The position numbers and the translations under genes are program-made. Positions 55,634 through 64,000 of a DNA stretch of 64,000 bases are shown one piece after another (the stretch's first letter is position 1; every line of letters begins with the position of its first letter). The stretch comes from an uncultured Maribacter sp. (lineage in GTDB: Bacteria > Bacteroidota > Bacteroidia > Flavobacteriales > Flavobacteriaceae), in NCBI GenBank assembly GCA_947504045.1, contig CANNFY010000004.1, positions 1-64,000 of the forward strand, in the 5' to 3' direction. The notes beneath the pieces are model-generated. The model was given only the letters and a program-made list of their open reading frames with translations. It was not told where the DNA came from and ran no database searches.

Positions 55634-55650
55634 TTTTAAAAAACACATAT

Positions 55651-55685
55651 AAAAAAAGGCTCCTATTTTAATAGGAGCCTTTTTT
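55651..55685 (+). terminator. Terminator after yidC
   Basis: The perfect stem GGCTCCTATT/AATAGGAGCC with a two-base loop region is flanked by seven A and a T-run. Confidence 0.92.
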
Positions 55686-56057
55686 GGTTAAAGTTTATGG
55701 TAAGATTTGGGATTATAAAGATGCAATACTTTTAAAGTTCTAGAAAGTAATAGTTGCCAAATAGGATTTTTTGTATGTTAAACCAACTACTAATGATGTT
55801 TGCATTTTTTATTTAAAAAAAATGCTTTTTCTTTTAAATAAAATCTAAAAAAAAGAAACCCTTAACAAAACCATAATAGTTTTGAAAAGAGTTTCAAAAT
55901 CGAAATAAAAACCTGACTTAGTTAATGTCTCGGGGTATATTTTTATATATAAAATAAAGTTAAAAAATGTTTAACAAAATTGCAAAATATTTAAACAAAA
56001 TATTTAATAAGTGGCTCTATAGTTATTTTGTATTTTTGTAAGCTATAAATTTTAAGA
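55686..56057. other. Long AT-rich intergenic region between yidC and mnmA
   Basis: No coding frame is credible. It contains an inverted repeat TTTTGAAA-AGAG-TTTCAAAA (55880-55899), a palindrome-like stretch around 55812-55835 (GCATTTTTTA...AAAATGC), repeats of TTTAAACAAAATATTTAA-like sequence near 55990-56008, and the mnmA -7 element at 56031. No tRNA or RNA gene is recognised. Confidence 0.6.
56031..56038 (+). promoter_or_regulatory. -7 promoter element TATTTTTG of mnmA
   Basis: An exact TAnnTTTG match lies 19 bp before the mnmA ATG at 56058. Confidence 0.58.
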
Positions 56058-57248
56058 ATGAAAAAAGTAGTAGTTGGACTTTCTGGAGGAGTAGATTCTA
56101 GTGTGGCAGCATACCTTCTTAAGGAACAAGGGTATGACGTTATTGGGCTATTTATGAAAAATTGGCACGATGATTCTGTTACCATTTCTGAAGAATGCCC
56201 GTGGTTAGAAGATAGTAATGATGCTCTAATAGTTGCAGAAAAATTAGGTATACCTTTTCAAACTGTAGATTTAAGTGTAGAATACAAAGAACGTATTGTA
56301 GATTATATGTTTAATGAATATGAAATGGGAAGAACCCCAAACCCAGATGTTCTTTGTAACAGAGAAATAAAATTTGATGTTTTTATGAAAATAGCAATGC
56401 AATTAGGTGCAGATTATGTTGCTACAGGACATTATTGTAGAAAAGGAACTATAGTAAATAATGATGGTTCAGAAACCTATCAACTTTTAGCGGGTGCGGA
56501 TCAGAATAAGGATCAGTCTTACTTTTTATGTCAACTTTCTCAAGAACAATTATCTAAAACATTATTTCCTATTGGAGAGCTGCAAAAACCTGAGGTAAGG
56601 CAAATTGCGGCAAAAATGAATTTAATTACAGCCGATAAAAAAGATTCTCAGGGTCTTTGTTTTATTGGTAAAGTTAGATTGCCAGATTTTTTACAACAAA
56701 AATTAAAACCTAAAAAAGGAATTATTATCGAAATTCCTAATAATCATCCTTTTTACTCCAGAAAATCTGTAGGTTTTAATACAGAGGAAGATAAATTAGA
56801 ATTCTCTTCAGAAAAGCCTGTATATAGTACTTTAGAAGGAAAAAAAGTAGGGGAGCACCAAGGGGCTCATTATTTTACAAAAGGCCAAAGAAAAGGCTTA
56901 AATGTTGGGGGTACTAAAGAGCCTCTGTTTGTTATAGATACTGATGTAGAAGAAAATGTAATTTATACAGGACAAGGAAAAAGTCATCCTGGTTTGTATA
57001 GAAACACTCTATTTGTTACTAATAAAGAATTACATTGGATACGCCCAGATTTGCAGTTAAACATAGGAGAATCTTTAAACGTAAAAGCGCGTATTAGATA
57101 TAGACAAGCATTAGAAAATGCGACAATTGTAAAAACAGAAAAAGGCCTTTATGTAGATTTTGTAGAAGCACAATCGGCTATTACAGAAGGGCAATTTGTT
57201 GCATGGTATTTAAACGATGAGTTAATTGGCTCTGGGGTTATTTCTTAA
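56058..57248 (+). CDS. mnmA: tRNA 2-thiouridine(34) synthase MnmA
   Basis: The 396-residue enzyme thiolates U34 of glutamate, lysine and glutamine tRNAs. It has the P-loop [12 protein letters not shown], the catalytic C100 in [12 protein letters not shown], and the second catalytic C201 in [15 protein letters not shown], plus a C-terminal beta-barrel domain with the [11 protein letters not shown] tail. An insertion around residues 215-265 ([19 protein letters not shown]) makes it longer than E. coli MnmA (about 368). The next gene follows after 21 bp. Confidence 0.96.
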   Translation: MKKVVVGLSGGVDSSVAAYLLKEQGYDVIGLFMKNWHDDSVTISEECPWLEDSNDALIVAEKLGIPFQTVDLSVEYKERIVDYMFNEYEMGRTPNPDVLCNREIKFDVFMKIAMQLGADYVATGHYCRKGTIVNNDGSETYQLLAGADQNKDQSYFLCQLSQEQLSKTLFPIGELQKPEVRQIAAKMNLITADKKDSQGLCFIGKVRLPDFLQQKLKPKKGIIIEIPNNHPFYSRKSVGFNTEEDKLEFSSEKPVYSTLEGKKVGEHQGAHYFTKGQRKGLNVGGTKEPLFVIDTDVEENVIYTGQGKSHPGLYRNTLFVTNKELHWIRPDLQLNIGESLNVKARIRYRQALENATIVKTEKGLYVDFVEAQSAITEGQFVAWYLNDELIGSGVIS

Positions 57249-57269
57249 TTTTAAGGTCTTTTTTTTGTA

Positions 57270-58211
57270 ATGAAAAATAGAATAAAAGCAATATTTGGAA
57301 TAGAATACCCAATTATTCAGGGTGGCATGGTATGGGCAAGTGGTTGGCGTTTGGCATCTGCAGTTTCTAATGCAGGAGGGTTAGGTGTTATTGGAGCAGG
57401 TAGTATGTATCCTGAGGTTTTAAAAGAACACATTATAAAGTGCCAACAGGCTACAACTAAACCATTTGCAGTAAATGTTCCAATGCTATATCCAAATTTA
57501 GATGAGGTTATAGAAATAATAATTGAATTAGGAGTTAAAATTGTATTTACATCAGCTGGTAACCCTAAGGTATGGACGCCTAAGCTTAAATCTCATGGTA
57601 TTATTGTTGTACATGTTGTAAGTAGTTTAAAGTTCGCTTTAAAAGCAGAGGAAGCAGGTGTTGATGCAGTTGTTGCAGAAGGCTTTGAAGCAGGTGGGCA
57701 TAATGGCAGAGAAGAATCTACTACTTTAGTGTTAATTCCGTTACTTAAAACACATATAAAAATACCAATTATAGCAGCCGGTGGTATAGCCACAGGAAAT
57801 GCAATGTTGGCAGCAATGGTTTTAGGTGCAGACGCAGTACAAGTAGGTAGTAGGTTTGTGGCTTGTAAAGAAGCATCTTCGCATATATTGTTTAAAGATA
57901 TGGTGGTAAATGCTAAGGAAGGAGATACACAGCTGACTTTAAAAGAATTAACACCAGTTAGGTTGTTAAAAAATAAATTTTATTTAGACGTTTTAAAAGC
58001 CTATCAATCTGGAGCAAGTAAAGAACAGATGCAAAAATTGTTAGGTAAGGGAAGAGCAAAAAAAGGCATGTTTGAAGGAAACCTACAAGACGGGGAACTA
58101 GAAATTGGCCAAGTATCTGTATTGATTAATGATATAAAATCTGCAAAAGAAATTATAGAAGATATGATGTTTGAGTTTAATGCAACAAAAATAAAAGTAC
58201 CTAAATATTAA
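57270..58211 (+). CDS. FMN-dependent nitronate monooxygenase / FabK-like protein
   Basis: The 313-residue TIM-barrel flavoprotein is of the nitronate monooxygenase (2-nitropropane dioxygenase) family, which also includes enoyl-ACP reductase II. Visible are PIIQGGMVWASGWRLASAVSNAGGLGVIG-type text (starting YPIIQGGMVWA), GVDAVVAEGFEAGGHNGREE with the family catalytic His, and the phosphate-binding AAGGIATGNAMLAAMVLGADAVQVGSRFVACKE region. Without a homologue search I cannot decide between detoxification of nitronates and fatty-acid synthesis. It is 21 bp downstream of mnmA. Confidence 0.88.
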   Translation: MKNRIKAIFGIEYPIIQGGMVWASGWRLASAVSNAGGLGVIGAGSMYPEVLKEHIIKCQQATTKPFAVNVPMLYPNLDEVIEIIIELGVKIVFTSAGNPKVWTPKLKSHGIIVVHVVSSLKFALKAEEAGVDAVVAEGFEAGGHNGREESTTLVLIPLLKTHIKIPIIAAGGIATGNAMLAAMVLGADAVQVGSRFVACKEASSHILFKDMVVNAKEGDTQLTLKELTPVRLLKNKFYLDVLKAYQSGASKEQMQKLLGKGRAKKGMFEGNLQDGELEIGQVSVLINDIKSAKEIIEDMMFEFNATKIKVPKY

Positions 58212-58230
58212 TTTAAAAAAGTATGTAGTA

Positions 58231-59439
58231 CTATAAGTTCTTCATAAAATTAAAAATAAACTTAGAACCTTTTCCTTCCTCTGAAACTATAGAAATTTCT
58301 CCACCCATTTTTTCCACCATTTTTCTTACAGTAGCTAAACCAATACCTGTTCCTAAGTTTCCATTTTTATCTAATTTACCTATAGTTTTAAAAAGTTTAA
58401 AAATAATCTCTTGGTTATCTTTAGATATTCCGGAGCCATTATCTTCTACAGTAAAAAGGTACTCTTTATCATACTCTTTAATAGTTAATTTAACGTTGGT
58501 TTCCTGTTTGTCGTTATATTTAATAGCATTGCTAATTAAGTTTATTAAAACCTGATTTAGCGCTGTCTTATTTGTAAATATACTTTCTACATTAGACTCT
58601 AATTGTAATGAAAATTTGTGGTCAAAAGAAAAAAGACTATACATTTCATTCCTTAAATACTCTACATCTATCTCACTTTTTTCTACAATTTGAGTAGAGG
58701 CACTTTTGCTATATTCTAATAAACCATCAACTAGTTCTTTTAATTTATTAGAAGACGTTGAAATATAATTTAGCATTGTAGTTCCATCATTACCCATTAA
58801 ATCAGAATAACTGCTAGACAATATCTGAGTCATTGATGCTATATTATTTAGCGGCGCTTTTAAATCATGTGCTGCCAAATAAGCAAAACGTTCTAACTCT
58901 TTATTTCTTTCTTCTAAAATATCAAGAGACTCATTAAGAAGTGTGTTTTTTTTTCTTAATTCTAACAAATTCATTACCTGTTGTCCTAGTATTTGTAACG
59001 AATCTATTTGGTCAGAAGTAAGTTTTTTTGGTTTGTTATCTATTACACACAAGGTTCCTAACGGTAAACCTTTGTTGTTCTTTAAAGGAACACCTGCATA
59101 AAAAATTACATTAGGAGCACCTGTTACTAATGGATTGTCATAAAAGCGTTCATCTTTTCTAGAATCTGGAACTATAAATACTTTTTCGCTAGAGTTTATG
59201 GAGTGGGCACAAAAAGCTAAATCTTTTGGGGTCTCTTTAGCTTCTAAACCATGACTAGATTTAAACCATTGCCTATGGTTGTCTAATAGACTAATTAAAG
59301 AGATTGGAGTGCCACAAATTTGGGCTGCTAATTTTGTTAAATTGTCAAAATCTTTTTCGGGTAATGTATCTAATACAGAATAAGATTTAAGAGCTAATAA
59401 ACGTTCTTTTTCTTTTAAATGTTCTACGGGGGCGATCAT
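58231..59439 (-). CDS. GAF-domain sensor histidine kinase (copy A)
   Basis: The 402-residue cytoplasmic kinase has no membrane segment. A GAF domain (about 20-165; TPISLISLLDNHRQWFKS, VIFYAGVPLKNNKGLPLGTLCVID) is followed by a short coiled coil, a HisKA domain with H191 in AYLAAHDLKAPLNNI, and a HATPase domain (about 290-402; NAIKYNDKQE, EDNGSGIS, GTGIGLATVRKMVEKMGG). It has no receiver and no response regulator beside it. The tandem homologue at 59552-60763 is clearly related; they look like a duplicated pair. GAF kinases of this type often respond to light, redox or small molecules. Confidence 0.92.
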   Translation of the reverse strand: MIAPVEHLKEKERLLALKSYSVLDTLPEKDFDNLTKLAAQICGTPISLISLLDNHRQWFKSSHGLEAKETPKDLAFCAHSINSSEKVFIVPDSRKDERFYDNPLVTGAPNVIFYAGVPLKNNKGLPLGTLCVIDNKPKKLTSDQIDSLQILGQQVMNLLELRKKNTLLNESLDILEERNKELERFAYLAAHDLKAPLNNIASMTQILSSSYSDLMGNDGTTMLNYISTSSNKLKELVDGLLEYSKSASTQIVEKSEIDVEYLRNEMYSLFSFDHKFSLQLESNVESIFTNKTALNQVLINLISNAIKYNDKQETNVKLTIKEYDKEYLFTVEDNGSGISKDNQEIIFKLFKTIGKLDKNGNLGTGIGLATVRKMVEKMGGEISIVSEEGKGSKFIFNFMKNL

Positions 59440-59551
59440 TAATTTGAATAAATGGATTAAAATAAAAAAGTAAGAATTGTACTACCTTACTGAATAACGA
59501 TACTAATTAGTATAAAGTATATTTTATTTTAAAAAAGTGAAAAAGAAAAAA

Positions 59552-60763
59552 TTACAATGCACTTTTATGTAGTTTTTTAGAAATATTAAAAATAAAAGTG
59601 CTGCCAGAGTTTTTTGTAGATTGGATAGTTATTGTGCCATCCATTTGTTCAATTAATTTTTTAACAGTAGCTAGGCCGATACCATGACCAGAATTTCCAA
59701 ATTTATCTTTGCATGTTGCTGTTTCAAAAATAGTAAAGATTTTTTCTTGTTTATTCGAAGAAATACCAGGACCGTTATCCTTAACGTAAAAGTGATATTT
59801 TTCTTTATCTTCAGAAATACCTATGTTAATTTTAATGGTTTCTTTATCGTTGTATTTTATAGCGTTGTCTACAAGGTTTTGTAGAATTTGATTTAGAGCG
59901 GTATAATTTGTTTTAATATTTTTTAAGTCGGATTCTATTTTTAAGGAGATAGATTTGTCACAGCAAAACAAATCAATTAATTCATTTTGTAAATTAAGAA
60001 TGTTAATATCAGAACAACTATTTTTTAAAATAGAAGCATCTTTACTATAATCCAAAACATCATTAATTAATTTTTTTAAGTTATTTGATGAGCTTATAAT
60101 ATGGTTTACAATGGTAACACCTTCTTTTCCTAACTTATCTGTATACATATCAGCCAATATACAAGACAAAGAATATATATTGTTTAATGGAGATTTTAAA
60201 TCATGCGCAGCTACATAGGCAAATTTTTCTAGTTCTATGTTTTTTTCTTCTAGTTCTTTTTTTATTCTTCTGTTTTTATGGCACTCTAATAAATTCATTG
60301 CTTGGTTGGCAAGAACTTTAATTAAGTTAAGTTGTGTTTTTGTAAGTTCTCTTGGTATAGTGTCTACAACGCAAAGGTTACCAATGGCTATGCCTTTTTT
60401 ATTTGTTATAGGGTAGGAAGCGTAGAAAACTATATTAGGAAAATTAAGTACAAAGGGGTTGTTTTTAAAACGGTTATCTTTATTAGCATCAGGAATAACA
60501 AAAGCACCATTTTTAAAATCAATTACATGTGTGCAAAATGTGTCTGCCCTAGGAGCCTCTGTTACTTCTAACCCATAATTAGATTTTGACCATACTCTAT
60601 CTTTATCAACAAAGTTTATAAAAGAAATAGGTGTTTCACATATTTCTGCAGCTATTTGGGTAAGACTATCATACTGTACTTCGTTAGGAGTGTCTAGTAT
60701 TTTATATGATCTTAAGGTTTTTAACCTTTCTTCTTCATTAACATAGTTAGGAGCTGTTATCAT
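59552..60763 (-). CDS. GAF-domain sensor histidine kinase (copy B)
   Basis: The 403-residue paralogue of the kinase just downstream has the same architecture: GAF (about 20-165; TPISFINFVDKDRVWSKS, IVFYASYPITNKKGIAIGNLCVVD), coiled coil, HisKA with H187 in AYVAAHDLKSPLNNIY, and HATPase (NAIKYNDKE, KDNGPGIS, GHGIGLATVKKLIEQMDG). A WSKSNYGLEVTEAPR insert corresponds to the other copy. The two genes are separated by 112 bp, so they may be co-transcribed. Differences in the GAF core (for example basic DKDRVW against DNHRQW) suggest different ligands. No membrane anchor. Confidence 0.92.
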   Translation of the reverse strand: MITAPNYVNEEERLKTLRSYKILDTPNEVQYDSLTQIAAEICETPISFINFVDKDRVWSKSNYGLEVTEAPRADTFCTHVIDFKNGAFVIPDANKDNRFKNNPFVLNFPNIVFYASYPITNKKGIAIGNLCVVDTIPRELTKTQLNLIKVLANQAMNLLECHKNRRIKKELEEKNIELEKFAYVAAHDLKSPLNNIYSLSCILADMYTDKLGKEGVTIVNHIISSSNNLKKLINDVLDYSKDASILKNSCSDINILNLQNELIDLFCCDKSISLKIESDLKNIKTNYTALNQILQNLVDNAIKYNDKETIKINIGISEDKEKYHFYVKDNGPGISSNKQEKIFTIFETATCKDKFGNSGHGIGLATVKKLIEQMDGTITIQSTKNSGSTFIFNISKKLHKSAL

Positions 60764-60907
60764 TAGTAAACTTTAAGACTTATTAATACTATAAAGATAA
60801 GTTTAGTTTTACCTTTTCTTATCTTTTTTAGGGGATAATACGTACAAAGTTGTTGTAATATGTCTTATAAGTTACAATAAAAAAATAAATTAAAAAAAAG
60901 AATAACC

Positions 60908-61939
60908 TTAGGAGTATACTCTTTTTCTTAATTTATATGCCACTTTTACAAGTAATATTAATGCAGGCACTTCTATTAAAGGACCAATTACGCCTGTAAA
61001 TGCTTGTCCAGAATTTAACCCAAAAACTGCAATTGCAACAGCTATTGCAAGCTCAAAATTGTTGCCAGCTGCAGTAAAAGATATAGCAGCATTTTTAGAA
61101 TAATTAGCTCCAACAAGCTTACTTACAAAAAATGCAATACCAAACATTAGTATAAAATAAAGAACTAACGGTACAGCTATGCGTAAAACGTCTAAAGGTA
61201 TTTCTAAAATTAATTCTCCTTTTAAAGAGAACATAAGTACTATAGTAAATAATAAAGAGATTAATGTTATTGGAGATATGGTTGGAATAAATTTTTGCGT
61301 ATACCATTTTTCTCCTTTAAGTTTTACTAATAGAGTACGGCTTAAAATACCTAATGCAAAAGGTATTCCGAGGTATATGGCAACACTTTCTGCAATTGTA
61401 GCTATAGATATATTTACAATGGCACCTTCAAAACCAAAGTAGGGTGGTAGCACTGTAATAAATAGCCACGCATAAAAGCTATAGGCAAAAACTTGAAAAA
61501 TACTATTTAAAGCTACTAAACCTGCACCATATTCGCTGCTTCCTTCCGCAAGGTCATTCCATACTAATACCATTGCAATACACCTTGCTAACCCTATAAG
61601 AATAAGACCAACCATGTATTCTGGATAATCTTTTAAAAAAGTAATTGCAAGAAAAAACATTAAAACAGGTCCTATAATCCAATTTAAAAGTAAAGAGACA
61701 GATAAGACTTTAACATCTTTAAATACTTTAGGTAAAAGTTTATAATTAACCTTTGCTAAAGGTGGATACATCATAAGTATTAATCCTATAGCAATTGGTA
61801 TGTTAGTTGTACCAGAACTAGCAGCATTAATATATTTTGGTAATTGTGGAAAAAAGTTACCAAAGGCCACACCTAAAATCATGGCTATAAAAATCCATAA
61901 TGTTAGTTTGCTATCTAAAAAGCTTAATTTTTTTGCCAT
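60908..61939 (-). CDS. acr3: ACR3 family arsenite efflux transporter
   Basis: The 343-residue inner-membrane arsenite pump has ten predicted helices. Family hallmarks include [38 protein letters not shown] with the conserved Cys in helix 4 needed for transport, and [20 protein letters not shown] with the conserved Glu in helix 9. The length is right. It is the last gene of the ars cluster, 3 bp downstream of the phosphatase-type arsenate reductase, so translationally close-coupled. It would export arsenite formed by the reductase. Confidence 0.95.
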   Translation of the reverse strand: MAKKLSFLDSKLTLWIFIAMILGVAFGNFFPQLPKYINAASSGTTNIPIAIGLILMMYPPLAKVNYKLLPKVFKDVKVLSVSLLLNWIIGPVLMFFLAITFLKDYPEYMVGLILIGLARCIAMVLVWNDLAEGSSEYGAGLVALNSIFQVFAYSFYAWLFITVLPPYFGFEGAIVNISIATIAESVAIYLGIPFALGILSRTLLVKLKGEKWYTQKFIPTISPITLISLLFTIVLMFSLKGELILEIPLDVLRIAVPLVLYFILMFGIAFFVSKLVGANYSKNAAISFTAAGNNFELAIAVAIAVFGLNSGQAFTGVIGPLIEVPALILLVKVAYKLRKRVYS

Positions 61940-61942
61940 TGT

Positions 61943-62554
61943 TTACTTAATTTTTGAAAATACAAAGTATAATTCTGTTGCTATTTGAATACTTCTTTCT
62001 AAATACTTTTCTTCTTGTTGTGGTGTATTGTCAAAAGCTTTAGGGTCTTCGTATGTAATAGGAATTCTTTTTTCTGCTCCCGCTATAAACGGACAACCTT
62101 GATCAGCACTAGAACAGGTTAAAATGGCAGCAAATTTAGAGGTAGGGTTAAAGCTATCGTCATATGTTTTAGAAAAACCTATAATAGGGTGGTTGTTGTC
62201 TCCATTTTTTATACTGTATACTGGGTTTTTTTCGTTGGAGATAGTTTCAATTTTAAAGCCAGAGGTTGATAAGGCTTTTGCTGCCATTGGAAAAAGAGCA
62301 GTAGCTTCTGTACCTCCAGAGTAACAAAAAACATTTTTTATATTAAAATAAGCAGCAATAGTTTGCGCCCAAACTTGCGATAAATGACTTCGTCTAGAGT
62401 TGTGCGTACAAATAAAATTAATTCTTATATCTTCTTGCGCTTCTTTTTTATCGTTTATAAAATTTATTAATGGGGTTAAAACTATTTTTCTTTCTTCAGA
62501 AATAGTTGTGGTGTCTAAAGACTTTATTTGTGTTAGTATTTCTTGGTATAGCAT
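61943..62554 (-). CDS. arsC: Arsenate reductase, low-molecular-weight phosphatase type
   Basis: The 203-residue protein has the LMW protein-tyrosine-phosphatase signature C-x5-R at C49-R55 (FICTHNSRRSHLSQVW), and a later acidic and Cys pair region (ILTCSSADQGCPFIAGAEKR) with C141/C147-type cysteines that could serve the thioredoxin-linked cascade of ArsC from Gram-positive type enzymes. Position between DUF6428 and ACR3 in the ars cluster makes arsenate reduction the likely role. It is longer than the classic 130-residue enzyme because of an N-terminal helical extension (about 1-43). Confidence 0.9.
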   Translation of the reverse strand: MLYQEILTQIKSLDTTTISEERKIVLTPLINFINDKKEAQEDIRINFICTHNSRRSHLSQVWAQTIAAYFNIKNVFCYSGGTEATALFPMAAKALSTSGFKIETISNEKNPVYSIKNGDNNHPIIGFSKTYDDSFNPTSKFAAILTCSSADQGCPFIAGAEKRIPITYEDPKAFDNTPQQEEKYLERSIQIATELYFVFSKIK

Positions 62555-62575
62555 CTTATAAAAGTTTAAATAAAT

Positions 62576-63046
62576 TTAACAACAGCCAGAATTTGGAGAA
62601 CAAGAGTTTCCGGTAGCCTGTATTTTTTCTAATTTAATTTTTGGTTTTTCTTCAGGAATACCGCAATTATCTTTTGCCAAACAATCTGTTTGTTTTCCGG
62701 TTAATAAAAAGTTGGTACCGTCAAAATCTAATCCAAATTTTCCAATAGTTTCTGCTTGGTATTCCACTTCAATTTCTAAATCTCCAATATGTAATGTTTT
62801 TTCAGAAAGCTCTATAATGTGAACTAATTTTTCTGGATGCAATCTATGATCATAGTCGTTTGCATTCCATAATTGAAAATTAACTACTTCTTCATTTCTT
62901 ACTGTGCCGCCACAATCAATAAAATTCTTTGTTATTTTACCAACTTCTGTTACATGAAAATGGCTAGGAACAAGTTCGCCATTCGGAAGTTTAAATGATA
63001 TGTTTTCTAGTTGCTTTAAATGTTGTTTAATTTCGGATAATTTCAT
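62576..63046 (-). CDS. DUF6428-like protein of the ars cluster with Cys-rich tail
   Basis: The 156-residue cytoplasmic protein is commonly found beside ars genes in Bacteroidota (DUF6428). It begins MKLSEIKQHLKQLENISF, with core phrases LPNGELVPSHFHVTEVG (metal-ligand-like His), GGTVRNEEVVNFQLW, and YDHRLHPEKLVHII. The C-terminal region carries several Cys (DCLAKDNCGIP and SCSPNSGCC at the end). The tail could bind thiophilic metals such as As(III). A TATTGCAATA palindrome lies just upstream of its start, matching that upstream of arsR, so ArsR probably controls it. Biochemical function unknown. Confidence 0.85.
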   Translation of the reverse strand: MKLSEIKQHLKQLENISFKLPNGELVPSHFHVTEVGKITKNFIDCGGTVRNEEVVNFQLWNANDYDHRLHPEKLVHIIELSEKTLHIGDLEIEVEYQAETIGKFGLDFDGTNFLLTGKQTDCLAKDNCGIPEEKPKIKLEKIQATGNSCSPNSGCC

Positions 63047-63057
63047 ATTTATTGTTT

Positions 63058-63070
63058 TATTGCAATATTA
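63058..63070. promoter_or_regulatory. Putative ArsR operator upstream of the DUF6428 gene
   Basis: The palindrome TATTGCAATA (63058-63067) extends into TTA, and the 13-bp word TATTGCAATATTA is repeated at the arsR upstream site. It lies 12 bp from the DUF6428 start codon. Confidence 0.62.
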
Positions 63071-63092
63071 TAATTAATAAGATTAAATTTTT

Positions 63093-63425
63093 TTAACAAC
63101 AATCTGTATTACAAGTAAGATCCTGATTAAGAAAATCGTTAATTACAGTTTTCATTGTTGTCCAGTTTTCTTTGTCTATACAATAGCATACACTAGTGCC
63201 TTCTACGTTACCTTTTATAAGGCCAATATTTTTAAGTTCTTTTAAATGTTGAGAAATTGTTGGTTGAGCTAAACCTATAACGTCCACTAAATCTCCACAA
63301 ATACAAGAGTTAATAACAAATAAATGTTCTAATATGGCTACTCTTGCAGGATGGCCAAATACTTTTCCAAAAGAAGAAATTAAATTTTGTTGATCTGTAA
63401 ACATTTCCGATTTAGCTAATCCCAT
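63093..63425 (-). CDS. arsR: ArsR/SmtB-family metalloregulator
   Basis: The 110-residue winged-helix repressor has the core helix-turn-helix LAQPTISQHLKELKNIGLI and the inducer-binding region around VINSCICGDLVDV, where two Cys sit in the recognised metal site of ArsR (ELCVCDL-like). The C-terminal tail holds three more Cys (LTCNTDCC). Arsenite binding would release it from the palindromic operator upstream. It starts at ATG 63425, immediately before the spacer with ATATTGCAATAT. It probably autoregulates and controls the downstream ars genes. Confidence 0.95.
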   Translation of the reverse strand: MGLAKSEMFTDQQNLISSFGKVFGHPARVAILEHLFVINSCICGDLVDVIGLAQPTISQHLKELKNIGLIKGNVEGTSVCYCIDKENWTTMKTVINDFLNQDLTCNTDCC

Positions 63426-63439
63426 ACATTATAATTTAT

Positions 63440-63451
63440 ATATTGCAATAT
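63440..63451. promoter_or_regulatory. Putative ArsR operator upstream of arsR
   Basis: A perfect palindrome, ATATTGCAATAT, lies 14 bp upstream of the arsR start codon. It shares the word TATTGCAATATTA with the site before the DUF6428 gene. Confidence 0.65.
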
Positions 63452-63505
63452 TACGATAAATAAAATTGTCACCTATTATTTTTTTAATTTTTTTAATTTT
63501 TTTTA

Positions 63506-63952
63506 CTAGGTAGATAAATTTATAAAATAATTTAGCTGCCATTTTTGGGTGGTTTTAGCAGTTTTATTTGTTGGACAATCCCAAGAAGGGTACACTCTAA
63601 TACCTCTTTTTCCAAGTATAGAATTAGAAGAAACTATATTTTGTTCAATTAATAACTGTTTTGGGAACATAAATACACCTTGTTTAGTATCGCTTTCACA
63701 AAAGAGTATAAAAAAATCAAAATTATCTTGCTCTGTAAATGGCGATGTAATGTTATTGTGATCTCTTTTCCATATGGTTACAAATTGGCCTGTTTTTTTA
63801 GGTGTAATTTTAGCTTTTCGGCTAATAATTTTAAAAAAGTTTAAATGGTATGTGCAAGCTTCGTATTCTATGCTTTCTTTTTCAAATTCGAGTTTATTGA
63901 GTTTTAAATTTAAATGAGAAAAAAGTGGTAAAAGTAAACTAGGGTGTTTCAT
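63506..63952 (-). CDS. MepB family protein
   Basis: The 148-residue cytoplasmic protein matches the MepB family, known from Staphylococcus mepRAB, where its function is unknown. Characteristic text: EKESIEYEACTYHLN, SRKAKITPKKTGQFVTIWKRD, FDFFILFCESDTKQGVFMFPKQLL, and GKRGIRVYPSWDCPTNKTAKTTQKWQ. The length is near the usual 150-160. It lies upstream of arsR on the same strand, 80 bp away; whether it belongs to the arsenic cluster or is a separate gene is not decided. It starts at 63952, close to the window edge. Confidence 0.9.
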   Translation of the reverse strand: MKHPSLLLPLFSHLNLKLNKLEFEKESIEYEACTYHLNFFKIISRKAKITPKKTGQFVTIWKRDHNNITSPFTEQDNFDFFILFCESDTKQGVFMFPKQLLIEQNIVSSNSILGKRGIRVYPSWDCPTNKTAKTTQKWQLNYFINLST

Positions 63953-64000
63953 AGTTTTGGTAAAAGCTGCTTATTTTTTTTCTTTCGCTTTACTATCATA

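Noticed and set aside
55686-56057. A replication origin or DnaA-box cluster in the AT-rich spacer
   Set aside because: No TTATCCACA-like boxes and no dnaA/dnaN genes nearby.
63506-63952. MepB as part of a defence or drug-efflux system
   Set aside because: No mepR/mepA neighbours; the ars genes next to it belong to a separate recognisable cluster.

Overview
The window comes from the chromosome of a member of the Bacteroidota, most likely the Flavobacteriaceae. The DNA is strongly AT-rich. Many genes are preceded by the Bacteroidota -7 promoter element TAnnTTTG, and Shine-Dalgarno sequences are mostly absent. The gene set is diagnostic: a PorP/SprF-family protein beside a protein with a gliding-motility (type B, CHU_C-like) C-terminal domain, the rpmB-rpmG-DUF4295-ftsY block, an OMP_b-brl-type TonB-dependent receptor, bacillithiol synthesis (BshC), and LytTR signalling. 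I cannot name the genus from sequence alone. No rRNA, tRNA, CRISPR array, transposase or phage gene was seen; this is mostly ordinary core chromosome with a few accessory patches.

Layout. 1-3.8 kb: the end of a long repetitive surface protein, a Ca-binding-repeat adhesin with a type IX secretion C-terminal domain, and its PorP/SprF partner. 3.8-6.2 kb: idi, queD, manA and a small conserved protein. 6.2-10 kb: a DUF4369 lipoprotein, a DUF819 membrane protein, a Cof-type HAD phosphatase and an S1/P1 nuclease. 10.1-13.7 kb: an AraC-family regulator followed by three tandem paralogues that encode small secreted proteins with two sorting-domain-like repeats. Each paralogue has its own near-identical promoter and terminator, and two of them carry the same pair of 21-bp-spaced operator-like repeats. 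13.7-25 kb: MOSC protein, SemiSWEET, HtpG, FabH, TonB receptor, CoA-binding protein, sodium:solute symporter, RecR, and the E2 subunit of a 2-oxoacid dehydrogenase. 24.9-30.5 kb: a tightly packed run (DEDDh exonuclease, carboxypeptidase-regulatory-like protein, FAH-family protein, Hpt protein, CinA), then L28-L33-DUF4295 and FtsY. 30.5-45.6 kb: serine hydrolase, RimO, M14 peptidase, BshC, GT39 glycosyltransferase, PLP decarboxylase, PNPOx-like protein, GuaA, a LysM/periplasmic-binding fusion, OsmC and a DUF922 metalloprotease-like protein.

45.6-51.7 kb is an accessory signalling and envelope patch. It holds a PQQ-propeller lipoprotein, a small outer-membrane barrel with a tiny four-cysteine lipoprotein, a TPR-LytS histidine kinase with its LytTR regulator, a previously unlisted 58-residue lipoprotein (50543-50719, minus strand), and a 247-residue protein with a cryptic helix-turn-helix-like start. 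Three CATGTCTAG-like direct repeats lie in the divergent spacer between the last two. 51.8-58.2 kb is housekeeping again (DUF3820, PyrG, YidC, MnmA, an FMN-dependent oxygenase/enoyl-reductase-type protein). 58.2-60.8 kb holds two tandem GAF histidine kinases. 60.9-64 kb is an arsenic-resistance cluster (ArsR, a DUF6428-like Cys-tailed protein, LMW-PTP-type arsenate reductase, ACR3 pump) with a shared palindromic operator, plus a MepB-family gene.

The most promising undescribed unit is the AraC regulator plus three sorting-domain-like secreted paralogues at 10.1-13.7 kb. Second is the LytS/LytR-small lipoprotein-HTH-like protein region at 47.9-51.7 kb. Functions for both are inferred, not shown.
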